Below, piece by piece: positions 1-10,063 of a stretch of 64,000 nucleotides of DNA; position 1 is the first letter of the stretch; every line of letters starts with the position of its first letter. The notes below the pieces were generated by a model. The model was given only the letters and a program-made list of their open reading frames with translations, did no database searches and was not told the DNA's origin. The stretch is from Thalassococcus halodurans (GTDB lineage: Bacteria > Pseudomonadota > Alphaproteobacteria > Rhodobacterales > Rhodobacteraceae), in contig NZ_FNUZ01000003.1 of assembly GCF_900108225.1 (NCBI RefSeq), positions 124,001-188,000 of the forward strand, read 5' to 3'. Made by a program: the position numbers and the translations under genes.

Positions 1-1
1 A

Positions 2-505
2 GGGTTGGAAGGCGGCGGAATTTATCCGCTTGCCCCTGCCCTGCGCAAAGGCGCGACGCTGCACATCGATCTGATGCCGGATGTGACCGAAGAGGCCATT
101 ACCAAACGCCTGTCAAAACCCCGTGGCAAGGACAGCAAATCCAACGCCTTGCGCAAGGCGCTGCGGCTTGATTCGGCGAAACTGGCGCTGCTGATGGAAT
201 ATGCACGCCCCCTGCCCGATGCGCCGCAGGATGTGGCCAAGTTGGTCAAGGCGCTCCCCATCACCAACGCCACCCTGCGCCCGACGGATGAGGCAATCTC
301 GACCTCGGGCGGGATTCCATTTGAGGCGATGAATGACGGCCTGATGCTGACAGACATGCCCGGCGTGTTTGCCGCCGGTGAAATGCTGGATTGGGACGCG
401 CCCACAGGCGGCTACCTGCTGACCGCCTGCTTTGCGACAGGCCTATGGGCGGGCCAACATGCGGCCCGCTGGATCGCAGATCAGGGCAGTGCCGCGGCCT
501 TTTGA
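2..505 (+). CDS. HI0933/BaiN-like flavoprotein, C-terminal part (5' end outside the window)
   Basis: The reading frame is open from the window edge, so this is the last 167 codons of a longer gene; the TTG at 5 is not a real start. The C-terminal segment with GEMLDWDAPTGGY followed by a small-residue helix is the FAD-binding end typical of the HI0933-like NAD(P)/FAD-dependent oxidoreductases (a family of about 400 residues). The physiological substrate of this family is mostly unknown. Its last 25 bp overlap the 3' end of the convergent GST gene. Family assignment is fairly secure; function is not. Confidence 0.75.
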   Translation, partial: GLEGGGIYPLAPALRKGATLHIDLMPDVTEEAITKRLSKPRGKDSKSNALRKALRLDSAKLALLMEYARPLPDAPQDVAKLVKALPITNATLRPTDEAISTSGGIPFEAMNDGLMLTDMPGVFAAGEMLDWDAPTGGYLLTACFATGLWAGQHAARWIADQGSAAAF

Positions 506-1071
506 TAGGCAGGGCGCTGCATCAGCACCTTGGCGTTGGCTTTGATTTTGTCCGGCAGCGGCGGGAATTTGGCCGCCAGCGCCCACGACCCACAGTGCAG
601 AAGCAGAATATCAGGAATGGTCAGCATGTCGCCCGCCAGAAACGGCCCGTCAATTTCAGCCGCAATGCGCTGGATATTCCGGTCGAATTCGGGCTTCAGG
701 CTTTCCTTCACCTCGGGCACGCGCTGATCCTTGGGCAGTACAAACGTATGTCGCGCCGCCGTCCACAAAAGCGCGTCCAGTTCATCGATGATCCGGTTGG
801 TCCAGGCATCCTGACGGGCGCGGGCGATGGTGCCTGCCGGATGGGTCAGACCGCCGTGTTTGTCGGCCAGATAGGTCATGATCGCGACGGAATCGCAGAT
901 CACGTCGTCGCCGTCTTTCAACGCAGGCACTTTGCCAAGGGGTGACACCGCGCGGATTTCATCACTGGCGGGCAGCGCGGGGATATGGTCGTAGGCCAAG
1001 CCCAGTTCTTCCATTGCCCACAAAACGCGAAAAGCACGGGTCTTGCGTGACCCGACAACCGTGTAGCCCAT
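481..1071 (-). CDS. glutathione S-transferase family protein
   Basis: The 196-residue protein has a thioredoxin-like N-terminal half (GSRKTRAFRVLWAMEELGL, then the cis-Pro segment GKVPAL and DSVAIMTYLA, the glutathione-contacting loop) and an all-helical C-terminal half. Such proteins conjugate or reduce electrophiles with glutathione in the cytoplasm; the substrate cannot be read from the sequence. The ATG is preceded by GGAGGA, which supports this start. It is the last gene of the minus-strand cluster leuS-lptE-holA-GST, 20 bp after holA, and its 3' end overlaps the convergent flavoprotein gene. Confidence 0.88.
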   Translation of the reverse strand: MGYTVVGSRKTRAFRVLWAMEELGLAYDHIPALPASDEIRAVSPLGKVPALKDGDDVICDSVAIMTYLADKHGGLTHPAGTIARARQDAWTNRIIDELDALLWTAARHTFVLPKDQRVPEVKESLKPEFDRNIQRIAAEIDGPFLAGDMLTIPDILLLHCGSWALAAKFPPLPDKIKANAKVLMQRPAYQKAAALP

Positions 1072-1091
1072 CGTTTCCTCCCTGATCGGCG

Positions 1092-2120
1092 TCAGCGTTT
1101 CGCCAACATCGCCAATCGTATGAGCGAACGTTCGACCAAGGCCATAGCCGGTGCTTTCTGACCGGCGGAACGTAACGTCAAATCCGTATCTGTCAGGATT
1201 TTCAGCGCCTGTTCCAGCTTCATCATGCCCCAGCCCTGCGCCTGACGCAGCATCCGGTCGCGGCGTGGGCCAAAGATCGGCGGGCGCATGCGGGCGATTC
1301 CGGCAGCGGCCCCACCGGGATCAGAGGCGGCCATATGCAAAGCGCGGAAATGGCGGGTCGCCATGATGACAAGCGTCACGGCATTTGCGCCTTGCGCTTC
1401 GAGCCGTTGCATCACGGGGCCGATTTCTGTGGCACGGCCTTCGGCGACGACATGCAGGATGTCATCGACCTCGGCCTCGGTCGAGGTGGGCGCCATCAGC
1501 GCGACCTCATCCGGTGTCAGCGGCGCGTCATCGCCCAGCTTATACAGCGCGACCTTTTCAACGGTCTGACGGAAATCACCGGGGTCGAGTTCGCGCGACA
1601 GGGCCATGATCGCGTCCATCGCCGCGCGGTCCAGATTGGTCAGCCTTGATTTTTTCAGATCAGATTCGATTTCGTCCCGCGTGGGCGGATCGTTATAGAT
1701 ACCGACCGCGTAAGCGCTGGGATGCGCTTCGAACAGTTTGCGCAGCTTGGATGTGGCCTTGAGCATGCCTGCGGTCACAATGATCTGCGCATCGCCCGGT
1801 GCCCAATCTTCCATCGCGTTTTTCACGGCGTCGGCGGCGGCCTGATCTGTTGCGCCTTCGACAAAGGCCACGCGCGGACCGGGGAAAAACCCCTGCGCCT
1901 TGATCGCGTCGATCAGTTGGGCGGGGTCCTTGCGCAAATCGCCTGCTGGAATGCGGGTCAGGCGCATTTCCGCCTCGCCCTTCGGGCCGACCAAAGCGGC
2001 GATGACCTGCTGGCGTTTCAACGCCACGCGCATCGCATCTTCGCCGTAGATCAGCAGGCCCGCCTTATCGGGATCGGGCTTGGCGAAATAGGAAGATGCG
2101 TCGCGGGCAGACAGCTTCAT
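1092..2120 (-). CDS. holA: DNA polymerase III subunit delta
   Basis: The 342-residue protein matches HolA in length and layout: an N-terminal region with LLIYGEDAMRVALKRQQV, the central AAA+-like fold without a working ATP site, and a helical C-terminal collar domain. HolA is the clamp-opening subunit of the DNA polymerase III clamp loader. The start ATG overlaps the lptE stop as ATGA, so translation is coupled. The lptE-holA adjacency downstream of leuS is a widely conserved arrangement in proteobacteria and strengthens the call, because HolA itself is poorly conserved. Confidence 0.9.
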   Translation of the reverse strand: MKLSARDASSYFAKPDPDKAGLLIYGEDAMRVALKRQQVIAALVGPKGEAEMRLTRIPAGDLRKDPAQLIDAIKAQGFFPGPRVAFVEGATDQAAADAVKNAMEDWAPGDAQIIVTAGMLKATSKLRKLFEAHPSAYAVGIYNDPPTRDEIESDLKKSRLTNLDRAAMDAIMALSRELDPGDFRQTVEKVALYKLGDDAPLTPDEVALMAPTSTEAEVDDILHVVAEGRATEIGPVMQRLEAQGANAVTLVIMATRHFRALHMAASDPGGAAAGIARMRPPIFGPRRDRMLRQAQGWGMMKLEQALKILTDTDLTLRSAGQKAPAMALVERSLIRLAMLAKR

Positions 2121-2605
2121 GGCAGTTGGTCGGGCTCGATCAGCGTCAGTTGATCCACGATCTGATCAGCCAGAATGGTCATCAAGCGTTCCATTGCGTC
2201 GCGTTGGGATGCAAAGGTGGACACGTTCGATCCGCTGGTGGAATAGCCCACAAAGCTGCTGACCGCATGGCTGTGCACGGATTGGCCTGTGGTTTGATCG
2301 ATCAAATCGTACGACACTTTGGCGTCTAAGTTGGAACGGTTGTTTGACCCTGTCGAGGTAGAGCCAAGAGCGTTTTCACCCGTTGTCAAAACGGTTTTCA
2401 GCGAATAGCGCGGCGTCGTGGCGCGGCCCAACCGTTCTTCCAGCCTGCGGTTCAAGATGTATTCGTTGCGATCTGCGGGCTCTTCCAAGGCGATCGCGCC
2501 CAAAAGGGCGCTGCCACTGCCTTGTGGGCCATAGGCGGGGGTGAACCCGCAACCGGCCAGCGCCAAGGCGCTGACCAGCAGTATCCGTCGGTTATACGAC
2601 CACAT
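2117..2605 (-). CDS. lptE: LPS assembly lipoprotein LptE
   Basis: The 162-residue protein begins with a lipoprotein signal (LALAGC, lipid-modified Cys19) followed by GFTPAYG, the usual first residues of mature LptE. LptE is the outer-membrane lipoprotein that plugs and assembles the LptD barrel for lipopolysaccharide insertion. The gene sits between leuS (14-bp overlap) and holA (4-bp overlap), its conserved neighbourhood. There is no separate promoter space, so it is probably cotranscribed with leuS. Confidence 0.9.
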   Translation of the reverse strand: MWSYNRRILLVSALALAGCGFTPAYGPQGSGSALLGAIALEEPADRNEYILNRRLEERLGRATTPRYSLKTVLTTGENALGSTSTGSNNRSNLDAKVSYDLIDQTTGQSVHSHAVSSFVGYSTSGSNVSTFASQRDAMERLMTILADQIVDQLTLIEPDQLP

Positions 2606-5165
2606 TCACAATCCGCCCCGGCACAACGATGATCTTTTTCGGTGCAGCGCCATCCAGCGCTTTGACCACAGCATCGTTTGCCAGCGCCAGCTTTTCAACC
2701 TCGGCCTTGTCCAGATCTTTCGGAACCGAGATTTCAGCGCGGCGTTTGCCGTTGATCTGGATGGGCATGGTGACCTCATCGTCGATCAACATAGCGGGAT
2801 CGGCCACGGGCCAGTCGGCATTGGCAATCAGGCCTTCGCCCCCCAGAAGCGACCAGATTTCTTCCGACAGGTGCGGTGTCATCGGGGCCATCAACTGGGC
2901 CAGCGCCTTGGCCGCCTGACGTTTCGCGTCACCGCCTGCCTTGGATTTGGACAGGGTGTTGGTGAAGCCGTAAAGACGCGCGATGGCCGCGTTAAAGCCA
3001 AAGGTTTCGACACCTTGGGTCACATCATGGATCGCCTTGTGCATTTCGCGCAGCAGGTCTTTGTCGGCGTCATTCGCTGCTTCCTCATTTTGCGAGGCTT
3101 CCAGCGCGATGCGGTAGACGCGGCCAAGGTGTTTGTTCGCAGCTTCCGCACCAGAGGCCGTCCATTCCACATCCCGCTCGGGCGGGGAATCGGACAGGAC
3201 GAACCAACGGGCGGTATCGGCACCGTATTCACCGATGATCGCCACGGGATCGACCACGTTGTTTTTGGACTTCGACATCTTGGCCGACGGAATCACCTCG
3301 ACCTCGGCGCCGCCGTCTTTCAGGAACGCTTTGCCGTCCTTCAGCTCCACCTCTTCGGGGTAGTGATAAACGGGGCGACCGTCGTCGCCTTTGGTCTGGT
3401 AGATCGCGTGGGTCACCATGCCCTGAGTGAACAGCGCATTGAACGGTTCACTGGATTTCGCCGGCAGGTGGCCGGTCATCTGCATCGCCCGCGCGAAGAA
3501 GCGCGAATACAGCAGGTGCAGAATCGCGTGCTCGATGCCGCCGATATATTGATCGACGTTCATCCAATATTCGGCCTCGGCCAGATCGGTCGGCGTTTCG
3601 GCGCGGGGCGCGGTGAAACGGGCAAAGTACCACGACGAATCCACAAAGGTGTCCATCGTGTCCGTTTCACGCTGGGCGGGCTTGCCACAGGACGGGCAGG
3701 TGCAATCGCGCCATGTGGGGTGACGATCCAGCGGGTTGCCGGGGACGTCGAATGTCACGTCGTCGGGCAGCTGAACGGGCAGGTTTTCTTTCTTTTCAGG
3801 CACCACGCCGCAGTCGTCACAATGAACGACCGGAATCGGGCAGCCCCAATAGCGCTGACGGGACAGGCCCCAGTCGCGCAGGCGGAACTTGGTTACGCCG
3901 TGGCCCACACCATTGGCTTCGCAGAAATCAACGGCGGTATCGATGCCTTCATTGCCTGTCTGCACCTCTTCTCCGGCAAAGCCTTTGACGTAACGCACGG
4001 GATCGGGCTTGGACGGCACATAGGCCGGACCGCCGTCTTCCGGCTTGGCAAAGCTGTCGTCGGGTGTGACCGGTTCGAACACGGATGCGACGGGCAGGTC
4101 GTATTTGCGCGCGAAATCAAGGTCACGCTGGTCGTGTGCAGGGCAACCAAAGATCGCGCCTGTGCCGTAGTCCATCAGAATGAAGTTGGCGATGTAGATG
4201 GGCAGTTCCCACGACGTATCAAACGGGTGACGCACGCGGATGCCGGTATCAAAGCCGCGCTTTTCGGCCTTTTCCAGCTCTTCCTCGGACGTGCCCATGC
4301 GGCGGCATTCCGCGCAGAATTCCGCGATCTCGGCGTTGTCTTTTTCCAGATCACGCGCCAGCGGGTGATCGGGCGAAATACCAACGAACGACGCCCCCAT
4401 CAGCGTATCGGGGCGTGTTGTGTACACCTCGATCCGGTTGTGTGCCTCGGGTCCGTCGATGGTCGAGAATGCAAACTGAAGACCGCGCGATTTGCCGATC
4501 CAGTTGGCTTGCATCAGTTTGACCTTGGCAGGCCAGTTGTCCAGCGTGTCCAGCGCTTCCAGCAATTCGTTGGAATAGTCGGAAATCTTGAAGAACCACT
4601 GCGTCAGTTCGCGGCGTTCAACCAGCGCACCCGAGCGCCAGCCACGACCGTTTTCAACCTGCTCGTTCGCCAGAACCGTCATATCGACCGGGTCCCAGTT
4701 CACGACAGCGTTCTTGCGGTAGACCAGACCTTTTTCAAGGAAATCAAGGAATAGCGCCTGCTGCTGGCCGTAGTATTCCGGATCGCAGGTGGCGAACATG
4801 CGCGACCAGTCCAGACCAAAGCCAAGCGGTTTCATCTGGGCAACCATCGTGTCGATGTTGTCGTAGGTCCACGTTTTAGGGTGGCCGTTCGACGCCATCG
4901 CCGCGTTTTCCGCAGGCATCCCGAAGGCGTCAAAGCCCATCGGGTGCAGAACGTTGTGGCCTGTCGCCAGTTTATAGCGCGCGATCACATCGCCCATGGT
5001 GTAGTTGCGGACGTGACCGATGTGGATGCGGCCCGACGGATAAGGGAACATCTCAAGCACATAATACTTGGGCTTGTCTTCAGAGCGCACGGCTTTGAAG
5101 GTTTCGGCCTGATCCCAGGCAGCTTGCCACTTTGGTTCGATCTCGGCGGGTGCGTAACGCGACAT
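2592..5165 (-). CDS. leuS: leucine--tRNA ligase
   Basis: The protein of 857 residues charges tRNA-Leu. Class I synthetase signatures are present: HIGH within [17 protein letters not shown] near residue 50 and KMSKS in [10 protein letters not shown] near residue 620. The editing (CP1) domain lies between them and an anticodon-binding domain follows. The frame stays open upstream to 5270, but the ATG at 5165 has a GAGGAAGAG Shine-Dalgarno and begins with the usual LeuS N-terminus ([13 protein letters not shown]), so I chose it. It heads the cluster leuS-lptE-holA-GST. A 737-codon plus-strand ORF inside it is an antisense shadow. Confidence 0.97.
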   Translation of the reverse strand: MSRYAPAEIEPKWQAAWDQAETFKAVRSEDKPKYYVLEMFPYPSGRIHIGHVRNYTMGDVIARYKLATGHNVLHPMGFDAFGMPAENAAMASNGHPKTWTYDNIDTMVAQMKPLGFGLDWSRMFATCDPEYYGQQQALFLDFLEKGLVYRKNAVVNWDPVDMTVLANEQVENGRGWRSGALVERRELTQWFFKISDYSNELLEALDTLDNWPAKVKLMQANWIGKSRGLQFAFSTIDGPEAHNRIEVYTTRPDTLMGASFVGISPDHPLARDLEKDNAEIAEFCAECRRMGTSEEELEKAEKRGFDTGIRVRHPFDTSWELPIYIANFILMDYGTGAIFGCPAHDQRDLDFARKYDLPVASVFEPVTPDDSFAKPEDGGPAYVPSKPDPVRYVKGFAGEEVQTGNEGIDTAVDFCEANGVGHGVTKFRLRDWGLSRQRYWGCPIPVVHCDDCGVVPEKKENLPVQLPDDVTFDVPGNPLDRHPTWRDCTCPSCGKPAQRETDTMDTFVDSSWYFARFTAPRAETPTDLAEAEYWMNVDQYIGGIEHAILHLLYSRFFARAMQMTGHLPAKSSEPFNALFTQGMVTHAIYQTKGDDGRPVYHYPEEVELKDGKAFLKDGGAEVEVIPSAKMSKSKNNVVDPVAIIGEYGADTARWFVLSDSPPERDVEWTASGAEAANKHLGRVYRIALEASQNEEAANDADKDLLREMHKAIHDVTQGVETFGFNAAIARLYGFTNTLSKSKAGGDAKRQAAKALAQLMAPMTPHLSEEIWSLLGGEGLIANADWPVADPAMLIDDEVTMPIQINGKRRAEISVPKDLDKAEVEKLALANDAVVKALDGAAPKKIIVVPGRIVNVVV

Positions 5166-5362
5166 GGCTCTTCCTCTGCGACGCGAATTCAATGCGTTTT
5201 CGGGCTTGGGTGATAGGGCGGCTAAGGGGCGACGTCCAGTGCTAAGCCGTAATTGACGGGCTGACGCCAAAGCGACAGTCGGGATGAAATGCGCAAAGGC
5301 GGTTTGGTTTTTTCAAATCTGCGTGCGAGATTGCGGCAAGGCAGGTCGCGAGTACACCAAAA

Positions 5363-6622
5363 ATGAAGATTCTCTGTATCCACCAGAACTTTCCGGGACA
5401 GTACAAACATCTGGCCCCCGCTTTGGCTGCGCGCGGGGACGAGGTGATGGCGCTGACCCCCAAGGTGGACAAGGTCGGCGTTTGGAACGGTGTGCGGCTG
5501 ATCCCCTATAAAGTGCAGGGCCAAAGCACCAAGGGCATGCACCCGTGGCTTCAAGATTTCGAAACCAAGCTGATCCGCGGCACATCGTGTTTGCGCGCCG
5601 CGTTGCAGTTGAAAAAGCAGGGGTACGAGCCGGATGTCATTCTGGCCCATCACGGTTGGGGCGAAAGCCTGTTTCTGAAAGATGTCTGGCCCGACGCAAA
5701 ACTGGGGCTGTATTGCGAGCTGTATCATCAGACGGACGAGACATTTACGCGCTTCGACCCTGAATTCTTTCCGAAACAGCCGGTTGCCGACACCCAGCGC
5801 ATCCGCATGAAAAACCTGAACAACCGGCTGCACGAAGAGGTGATGGACGCCGGAATCAGCCCGACGCGCTTTCAGGCCGAAACCTTTCCCAGTCACTGGC
5901 AGGATCGTCTGACCGTTTCCCATGACGGGATCGACACCGATCAGGTGATTCCCAATCCGCAGGCAAGGCTAGAGGTCACGGATGGCCGCATCCTGAGCCG
6001 CGATGATGAGGTGATCACCTTTATCAACCGCAACCTCGAACCCTATCGCGGCTATCACATCTTTATGCGCAGCCTGCCCGCGTTGCTGGCGGCGCGGCCC
6101 AAGGCACATGTTGTTCTGCTAGGCGGGGACGAGGTGAGCTATGGCGCCAAAGCGCCGGACGGTAAAACGTGGAAGCAAATCTACATTGATGAAGTGCGCC
6201 CACAGATTTCAGACGCCGACTGGGCCCGCGTGCATTTCCTTGGCCGCGTCCCCTACCCGCGTTTTCTGTCGATGCTGCAGGTCAGCCGCGTGCATGTCTA
6301 TCTGACCTATCCGTTTGTTCTTAGCTGGTCCTTGCTGGAAGCCATGAGCGCGGAATGCGCCATCGTGGCCAGCAGCACGGCACCGGTGAAAGAAGTGATC
6401 AAGGATGGCGAAACCGGCCTGCTGGTGGATTTCTTCGACAAAGACACTTTGACCAAAACCGTGGTTGATCTGCTAGAGAACGGCACGCAACGTAGGGCTT
6501 TGGGCGCAGCGGCGCGCGCGTTTGTGCAAGAGAACTACGATCTGAAGCAAATTTGCCTGCCCAGACAGCTTGCATGGGTCGACGCCCTTGCCGAAACGGC
6601 AGGGCGACGTCCCCAAGATTAA
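5363..6622 (+). CDS. glycosyltransferase family 4 protein
   Basis: The 419-residue protein has a GT-B layout: an N-terminal half starting MKILCIHQNFPGQYKHLAPAL, of the kind seen in the group-4 family PF12000, and a C-terminal Rossmann half with GRVPYPRFLSMLQVSRVHVYLTYPF and the acidic segment SLLEAMSAECAIVAS. Such enzymes move a nucleotide-activated sugar onto a polysaccharide or glycolipid. Acceptor and sugar are unknown. It stands alone, facing DUF3576 with an 11-bp gap. No clear Shine-Dalgarno precedes the ATG, but the N-terminal match to the family supports the start. Confidence 0.85.
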   Translation: MKILCIHQNFPGQYKHLAPALAARGDEVMALTPKVDKVGVWNGVRLIPYKVQGQSTKGMHPWLQDFETKLIRGTSCLRAALQLKKQGYEPDVILAHHGWGESLFLKDVWPDAKLGLYCELYHQTDETFTRFDPEFFPKQPVADTQRIRMKNLNNRLHEEVMDAGISPTRFQAETFPSHWQDRLTVSHDGIDTDQVIPNPQARLEVTDGRILSRDDEVITFINRNLEPYRGYHIFMRSLPALLAARPKAHVVLLGGDEVSYGAKAPDGKTWKQIYIDEVRPQISDADWARVHFLGRVPYPRFLSMLQVSRVHVYLTYPFVLSWSLLEAMSAECAIVASSTAPVKEVIKDGETGLLVDFFDKDTLTKTVVDLLENGTQRRALGAAARAFVQENYDLKQICLPRQLAWVDALAETAGRRPQD

Positions 6623-6633
6623 GTCAGTTTGGT

Positions 6634-7131
6634 TTAGAAGCGCGAGTCGCGGTCACGCAGCTGGCGCGCACGGGTCAGAATGGCGTCTTCGATTGCGCGG
6701 GTTGTTGCCGTGCTGACAGGGCCGCTGCGGGTCATCAGCGCCACGTTCAACGAACGCGCATCCAGCGCAGGGTCCGAGACGTAGATTGTCGCGCGGTAGG
6801 CACGGCCACCACCCGGAGGTGTGCCATAGCCTGTTGTGATAACGCCAGTGAACGGATCGACCGATTCAATCGGCAGGAAATCAAGCGTTTCAAGCGCCGC
6901 ATTCCAGATGTAGCGGTTGACCGAACCAACCTTTTCATCCGACCGCGGCTTGAAGATATCCCAGATCGTGGATGTGGGCGCGCCGGCCTCACCGTAAACT
7001 TCCTGATCCATGATTTCATCGGCAGAACGGGTATTTACAGGTTGCTGGGCGCCCCCACGCTGAAACATTCCGCATCCCGCGACCGAGACCAAAGCAAGTG
7101 TCAGACAAAGGCCTTTAGCAAAACGCTGCAT
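6634..7131 (-). CDS. DUF3576 lipoprotein
   Basis: The 165-residue protein carries a lipoprotein signal ending SVAGC (Cys20), then a DUF3576-type body with the core SVNRYIWNAALETLDFLPIESVDPF and a Gly-rich turn before RAYRATIYV. DUF3576 is an alphaproteobacterial family of outer-membrane-anchored lipoproteins without an established role. It is often seen upstream of leuS-lptE in this order and here lies just across one gene from them, which fits a link to the envelope. It is transcribed divergently from the porin across a 301-bp gap. Confidence 0.85.
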   Translation of the reverse strand: MQRFAKGLCLTLALVSVAGCGMFQRGGAQQPVNTRSADEIMDQEVYGEAGAPTSTIWDIFKPRSDEKVGSVNRYIWNAALETLDFLPIESVDPFTGVITTGYGTPPGGGRAYRATIYVSDPALDARSLNVALMTRSGPVSTATTRAIEDAILTRARQLRDRDSRF

Positions 7132-7432
7132 TATGAATTTCCCCGCTCTCGCCGCAATTTTCCGGTCAAACCTTCCTTACAGTGGCTGCGGGGCTGCGAC
7201 AAGATCAAGATGAAAAGGGCCGGAAACGTAAACAGCACTTACAATCTATAGTGTTTTTACTCCGCACAGAACGGCAGTCGCATTGCTTGTGGCAAATGTG
7301 CATCATCAAAAAGCTTGTTAGCCGCGGATTGTCCGCGCGGGTTGCACCCTTGGCGGTCAAAGGCGCATAGATCATGCCATCAAGGCCGGGTATCCGGATT
7401 GGTACGTGCCTTACGAACACATGAGGGAAAAA
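7132..7432. promoter_or_regulatory. divergent intergenic region upstream of DUF3576 gene and porin
   Basis: This 301-bp interval has no convincing gene. It is AT-richer than its flanks around 7228-7310, where promoters for the strongly used porin would be expected, but no clear -35/-10 pair stands out. At 7323-7337 CGCGGA-TTG-TCCGCG forms a 6-bp hairpin in the likely porin leader, which could stabilise the transcript or serve as a target for regulation. The porin Shine-Dalgarno (AGGGA, 7424-7428) ends the region. Confidence 0.4.
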
Positions 7433-8503
7433 ATGAAAAAGATTCTTCTTGCTTCCACAGCGCTGGTCGCATCCGCTGGCATCGCGTCGGCAGAGGTTTC
7501 CATTTCCGGTATGGCGGAAATGGGTATCTTCAACTCCGGTAGCGCCAACATCAACATCAACACCACAACCACGGTAGTATCGTCCGCCGTCGTAACTTTG
7601 ACATCGGTTACAACAACCGAAACAGAAGGCGATACACAGTTCTTCACAGACATCGACGTCACATTCAAAATGTCCGGCGAAACAGACGGTGGCATCTCCT
7701 TCGGTGCAACTGTTGATCTGGACGAGAACGCAGCATTCGCTCCGGCGACACAGGGCGGCGAAACAATCTTCGTTTCCTACGGTGGCGCGACCCTGACAAT
7801 GGGCGACACAGACGGTGCGTTCGACGCAGCTATGCCTGAAGTTCTGATGGCTGGCGGCTCGATCAACGACGACGAAGAAAACGCAGGTTACAACGGTAAC
7901 TCCGGCTTCGACGGCAAAGGCGACGGTCAAGTTGCACGCTTCGACTACGCATTCGACGCGTTCACACTGTCCCTGTCCGCTGAGCAAATGGACGACGGTG
8001 CTTCCGACGACAACATCATCGGTGTTGGCGTTAAGTACTCCGGCGACTTCAACGGCATCGCAGTCACAGCTGGTCTGGGTTACCAGACAGGTGAGAACAT
8101 GGCGTTCGCGCCCATGGCGACGCTGAACGGCGCAGGCTTCGCATTCGTATCTGACGCAGAAATCATCGGTGTTGGCGTAACAGCTGGCTTCGCAAACGGT
8201 TTCTCTGCAGGTCTGAACTACTCGTCCACAGATTACGACCTCGATGGCCTGGAAAACACCACGCACATGGGTCTGGGTCTGGGTTACGAAGCAAACGCTC
8301 TGGCAGTTGGCTTCAACTACGGCGCCTATGAAAACTTCGCAGGCGTCGAAGACCATGACGTAACCGGCTATGGTCTGGCAGTTGCATACGACCTGGGTGG
8401 CGGTCTGTCGGCAAAAGCTGGCTACGGGTCCAGCACTGTAGAACTGGGTGACGACGAAGTTCAGTACGACTCCTTCTCCCTGGGTCTGGGCATGTCCTTC
8501 TAA
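7433..8503 (+). CDS. outer-membrane porin
   Basis: The 356-residue protein starts with a clean Sec signal peptide (MKKILLASTALVASAGIASA) and continues with an acidic, Gly/Asp/Asn-rich sequence of alternating beta-strand pattern ending in a terminal Phe (SLGLGMSF), the outer-membrane barrel assembly signal. This fits the Rhodobacter-type trimeric general porin. The ATG at 7433, with AGGGA just upstream, was chosen over an in-frame GTG at 7406 because it starts the signal peptide exactly. Codon choice is strongly restricted (GGT, CTG, GCA), a sign of high expression. A perfect-stem terminator follows. Confidence 0.92.
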   Translation: MKKILLASTALVASAGIASAEVSISGMAEMGIFNSGSANININTTTTVVSSAVVTLTSVTTTETEGDTQFFTDIDVTFKMSGETDGGISFGATVDLDENAAFAPATQGGETIFVSYGGATLTMGDTDGAFDAAMPEVLMAGGSINDDEENAGYNGNSGFDGKGDGQVARFDYAFDAFTLSLSAEQMDDGASDDNIIGVGVKYSGDFNGIAVTAGLGYQTGENMAFAPMATLNGAGFAFVSDAEIIGVGVTAGFANGFSAGLNYSSTDYDLDGLENTTHMGLGLGYEANALAVGFNYGAYENFAGVEDHDVTGYGLAVAYDLGGGLSAKAGYGSSTVELGDDEVQYDSFSLGLGMSF

Positions 8504-8529
8504 TCTCACCTGAGATTAGGACATCAGTT

Positions 8530-8561
8530 AAGAGCGGGCCTTGCGCCCGCTCTTTTCTTTT
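8530..8561 (+). terminator. rho-independent terminator after the porin
   Basis: AAGAGCGGGC and GCCCGCTCTT form a perfect 10-bp stem around the loop CTTGC, followed by TTCTTT. It starts 27 nt after the porin stop codon and separates the porin from the sulfotransferase gene. Confidence 0.9.
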
Positions 8562-8593
8562 GGGACATGAAGGAAAAGAGTTTGGAGAGATAA

Positions 8594-10063
8594 ATGTCAC
8601 AGGACGTTGTCGCGCGCATTAAAACAGAGTACCGTAGTGCCCTTGAGAAATTGAACAATGGCTTTCCTGAGGAAGCCCGCCTGGGTTTCACCAAGCTTTT
8701 AATGGAACAACCAAACTCTCCAGAAATCCACTATCAGCTTTCACGCGTCGCATATGAAAAGGGCGAACGCACAAAGCAGTTTGAGTACTTAAAGAAAGCA
8801 CTGGAACTGAAGCCAACTGAACCAGGTCTTGTCGAAACTCTAATCGACTTATTCGATGACCTAGGTGAATATGACCAGGCTCTAGAGGCACACGACCATC
8901 TTGCTCTGATTTCCCCCAACAAGAAGAAGGTTGCTACCAAGAAAGCAGCGTACCTTCAGCGACTGGGCCGCTTTGAAGAGGCTCAAGTGCGCTTTCGAAA
9001 ATTGATAAAAAATAGCCCACTGTCCGGGAATCTTTACAAAACTTTCTATACTGGCATGAAGGTGCCAGAAAATGAGCCAACACTTAAAACTTTAGGAAAA
9101 CTCCTAAAGAGTAAAAAGGCCGATAAACGTGAGCTCATGCAAGGCCACTACGCGATGGCCAAGGCGTTGGAAGACCAGAAAAAGTTCGATCAGGTATTCG
9201 ATCACCTAAACGCGGCGAATGCCCTCCAAGCTGAACTGGCTCCGATCAAAGAAGAAAAGCAAAATGTCATCCACGACGTGTTTTACGAAAAACAGCTGAA
9301 GGGTGATCTGAAGCCGATCGACTTTGAATCGCCCGTCACCCCTGTTTTTGTCACTGGCATGCCCCGCTCGGGTACAACACTGACAGAACAAATCATCGCG
9401 GCTCATTCGAATGCCACAGCGGGTGGCGAACTTGGGATTATTTTCAATCGGACCACAAACCTGCCAATTGCAAATAATGACCCGAAACCGCTGCACCTTT
9501 GCACGGAAGAAGAGCTGCGCCTGTATGCCGAAACTTTCATCAAACTGATGCAGCGCGATACAGGTGCGAAGTCGGGTGTCATCACTGACAAATCCATCCG
9601 CGCAGATGTGATTTACGGCTACCTCGCAACGGCAATGCCGCAAGCCAAATTCATCGTCGTACAGCGCGATGCGCGCGACATTGCGATCTCGATTTATAAG
9701 AACATGTTCAAGCTGGGCTCGCACCGTTATGCGAATAGCTTGCCCGAAATCGCGAAAGCCATCAAAGCCTTCCGCAAAAATGTCGAGCATTGGAAAGAAC
9801 GTATGCCCGAGCGGATTTATGAGGTTTATTACGACCAGCTCGTGGCTGACCCCGAAAATCAGGCGCGCGCGTTGATTGATGCGGCGGGGCTTGAATGGGA
9901 AGACGCTTGTCTTGAGTTCCACAAAGCTAAGAACCGTGTGAAAACGCTGTCTGTCGCGCAGGTGCGTCAGCCGATCAACAAGGGTTCGTCGCAGGCGTGG
10001 AAGCGGTACGAGAAAGACCTTCAGCCGTTCATCGAAGAGTGGGGGGATGATCCGTGGGTCTAA
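8594..10063 (+). CDS. TPR-repeat sulfotransferase family protein
   Basis: The 489-residue protein has an N-terminal array of helical TPR-like repeats (about residues 1-220) and a C-terminal sulfotransferase domain. Near residue 255 it shows GMPRSGTTL, the 5'-phosphosulfate-binding loop for PAPS, and further on VVQRDARDIAISIY, matching the 3'-phosphate-binding segment. Such enzymes sulfate proteins or glycans; the acceptor is not known. GGAGAGATAA precedes the ATG. The first half is clearly AT-rich (38% GC at 9061-9120 by my count) against GC-rich neighbours. Its end overlaps yggS by 10 bp. Confidence 0.85.
   Translation: MSQDVVARIKTEYRSALEKLNNGFPEEARLGFTKLLMEQPNSPEIHYQLSRVAYEKGERTKQFEYLKKALELKPTEPGLVETLIDLFDDLGEYDQALEAHDHLALISPNKKKVATKKAAYLQRLGRFEEAQVRFRKLIKNSPLSGNLYKTFYTGMKVPENEPTLKTLGKLLKSKKADKRELMQGHYAMAKALEDQKKFDQVFDHLNAANALQAELAPIKEEKQNVIHDVFYEKQLKGDLKPIDFESPVTPVFVTGMPRSGTTLTEQIIAAHSNATAGGELGIIFNRTTNLPIANNDPKPLHLCTEEELRLYAETFIKLMQRDTGAKSGVITDKSIRADVIYGYLATAMPQAKFIVVQRDARDIAISIYKNMFKLGSHRYANSLPEIAKAIKAFRKNVEHWKERMPERIYEVYYDQLVADPENQARALIDAAGLEWEDACLEFHKAKNRVKTLSVAQVRQPINKGSSQAWKRYEKDLQPFIEEWGDDPWV

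Noticed and set aside
2541-4754. 737-codon plus-strand ORF
   Set aside because: It lies wholly antisense to leuS, which has clear class I synthetase motifs; the translated product is Arg/His/Phe/Gly-rich without a family, a typical shadow of GC-rich coding DNA.
7205-8509. 434-codon minus-strand ORF rich in Cys and Val
   Set aside because: Antisense to the porin; its Cys/Val bias results from the porin's restricted codon use.
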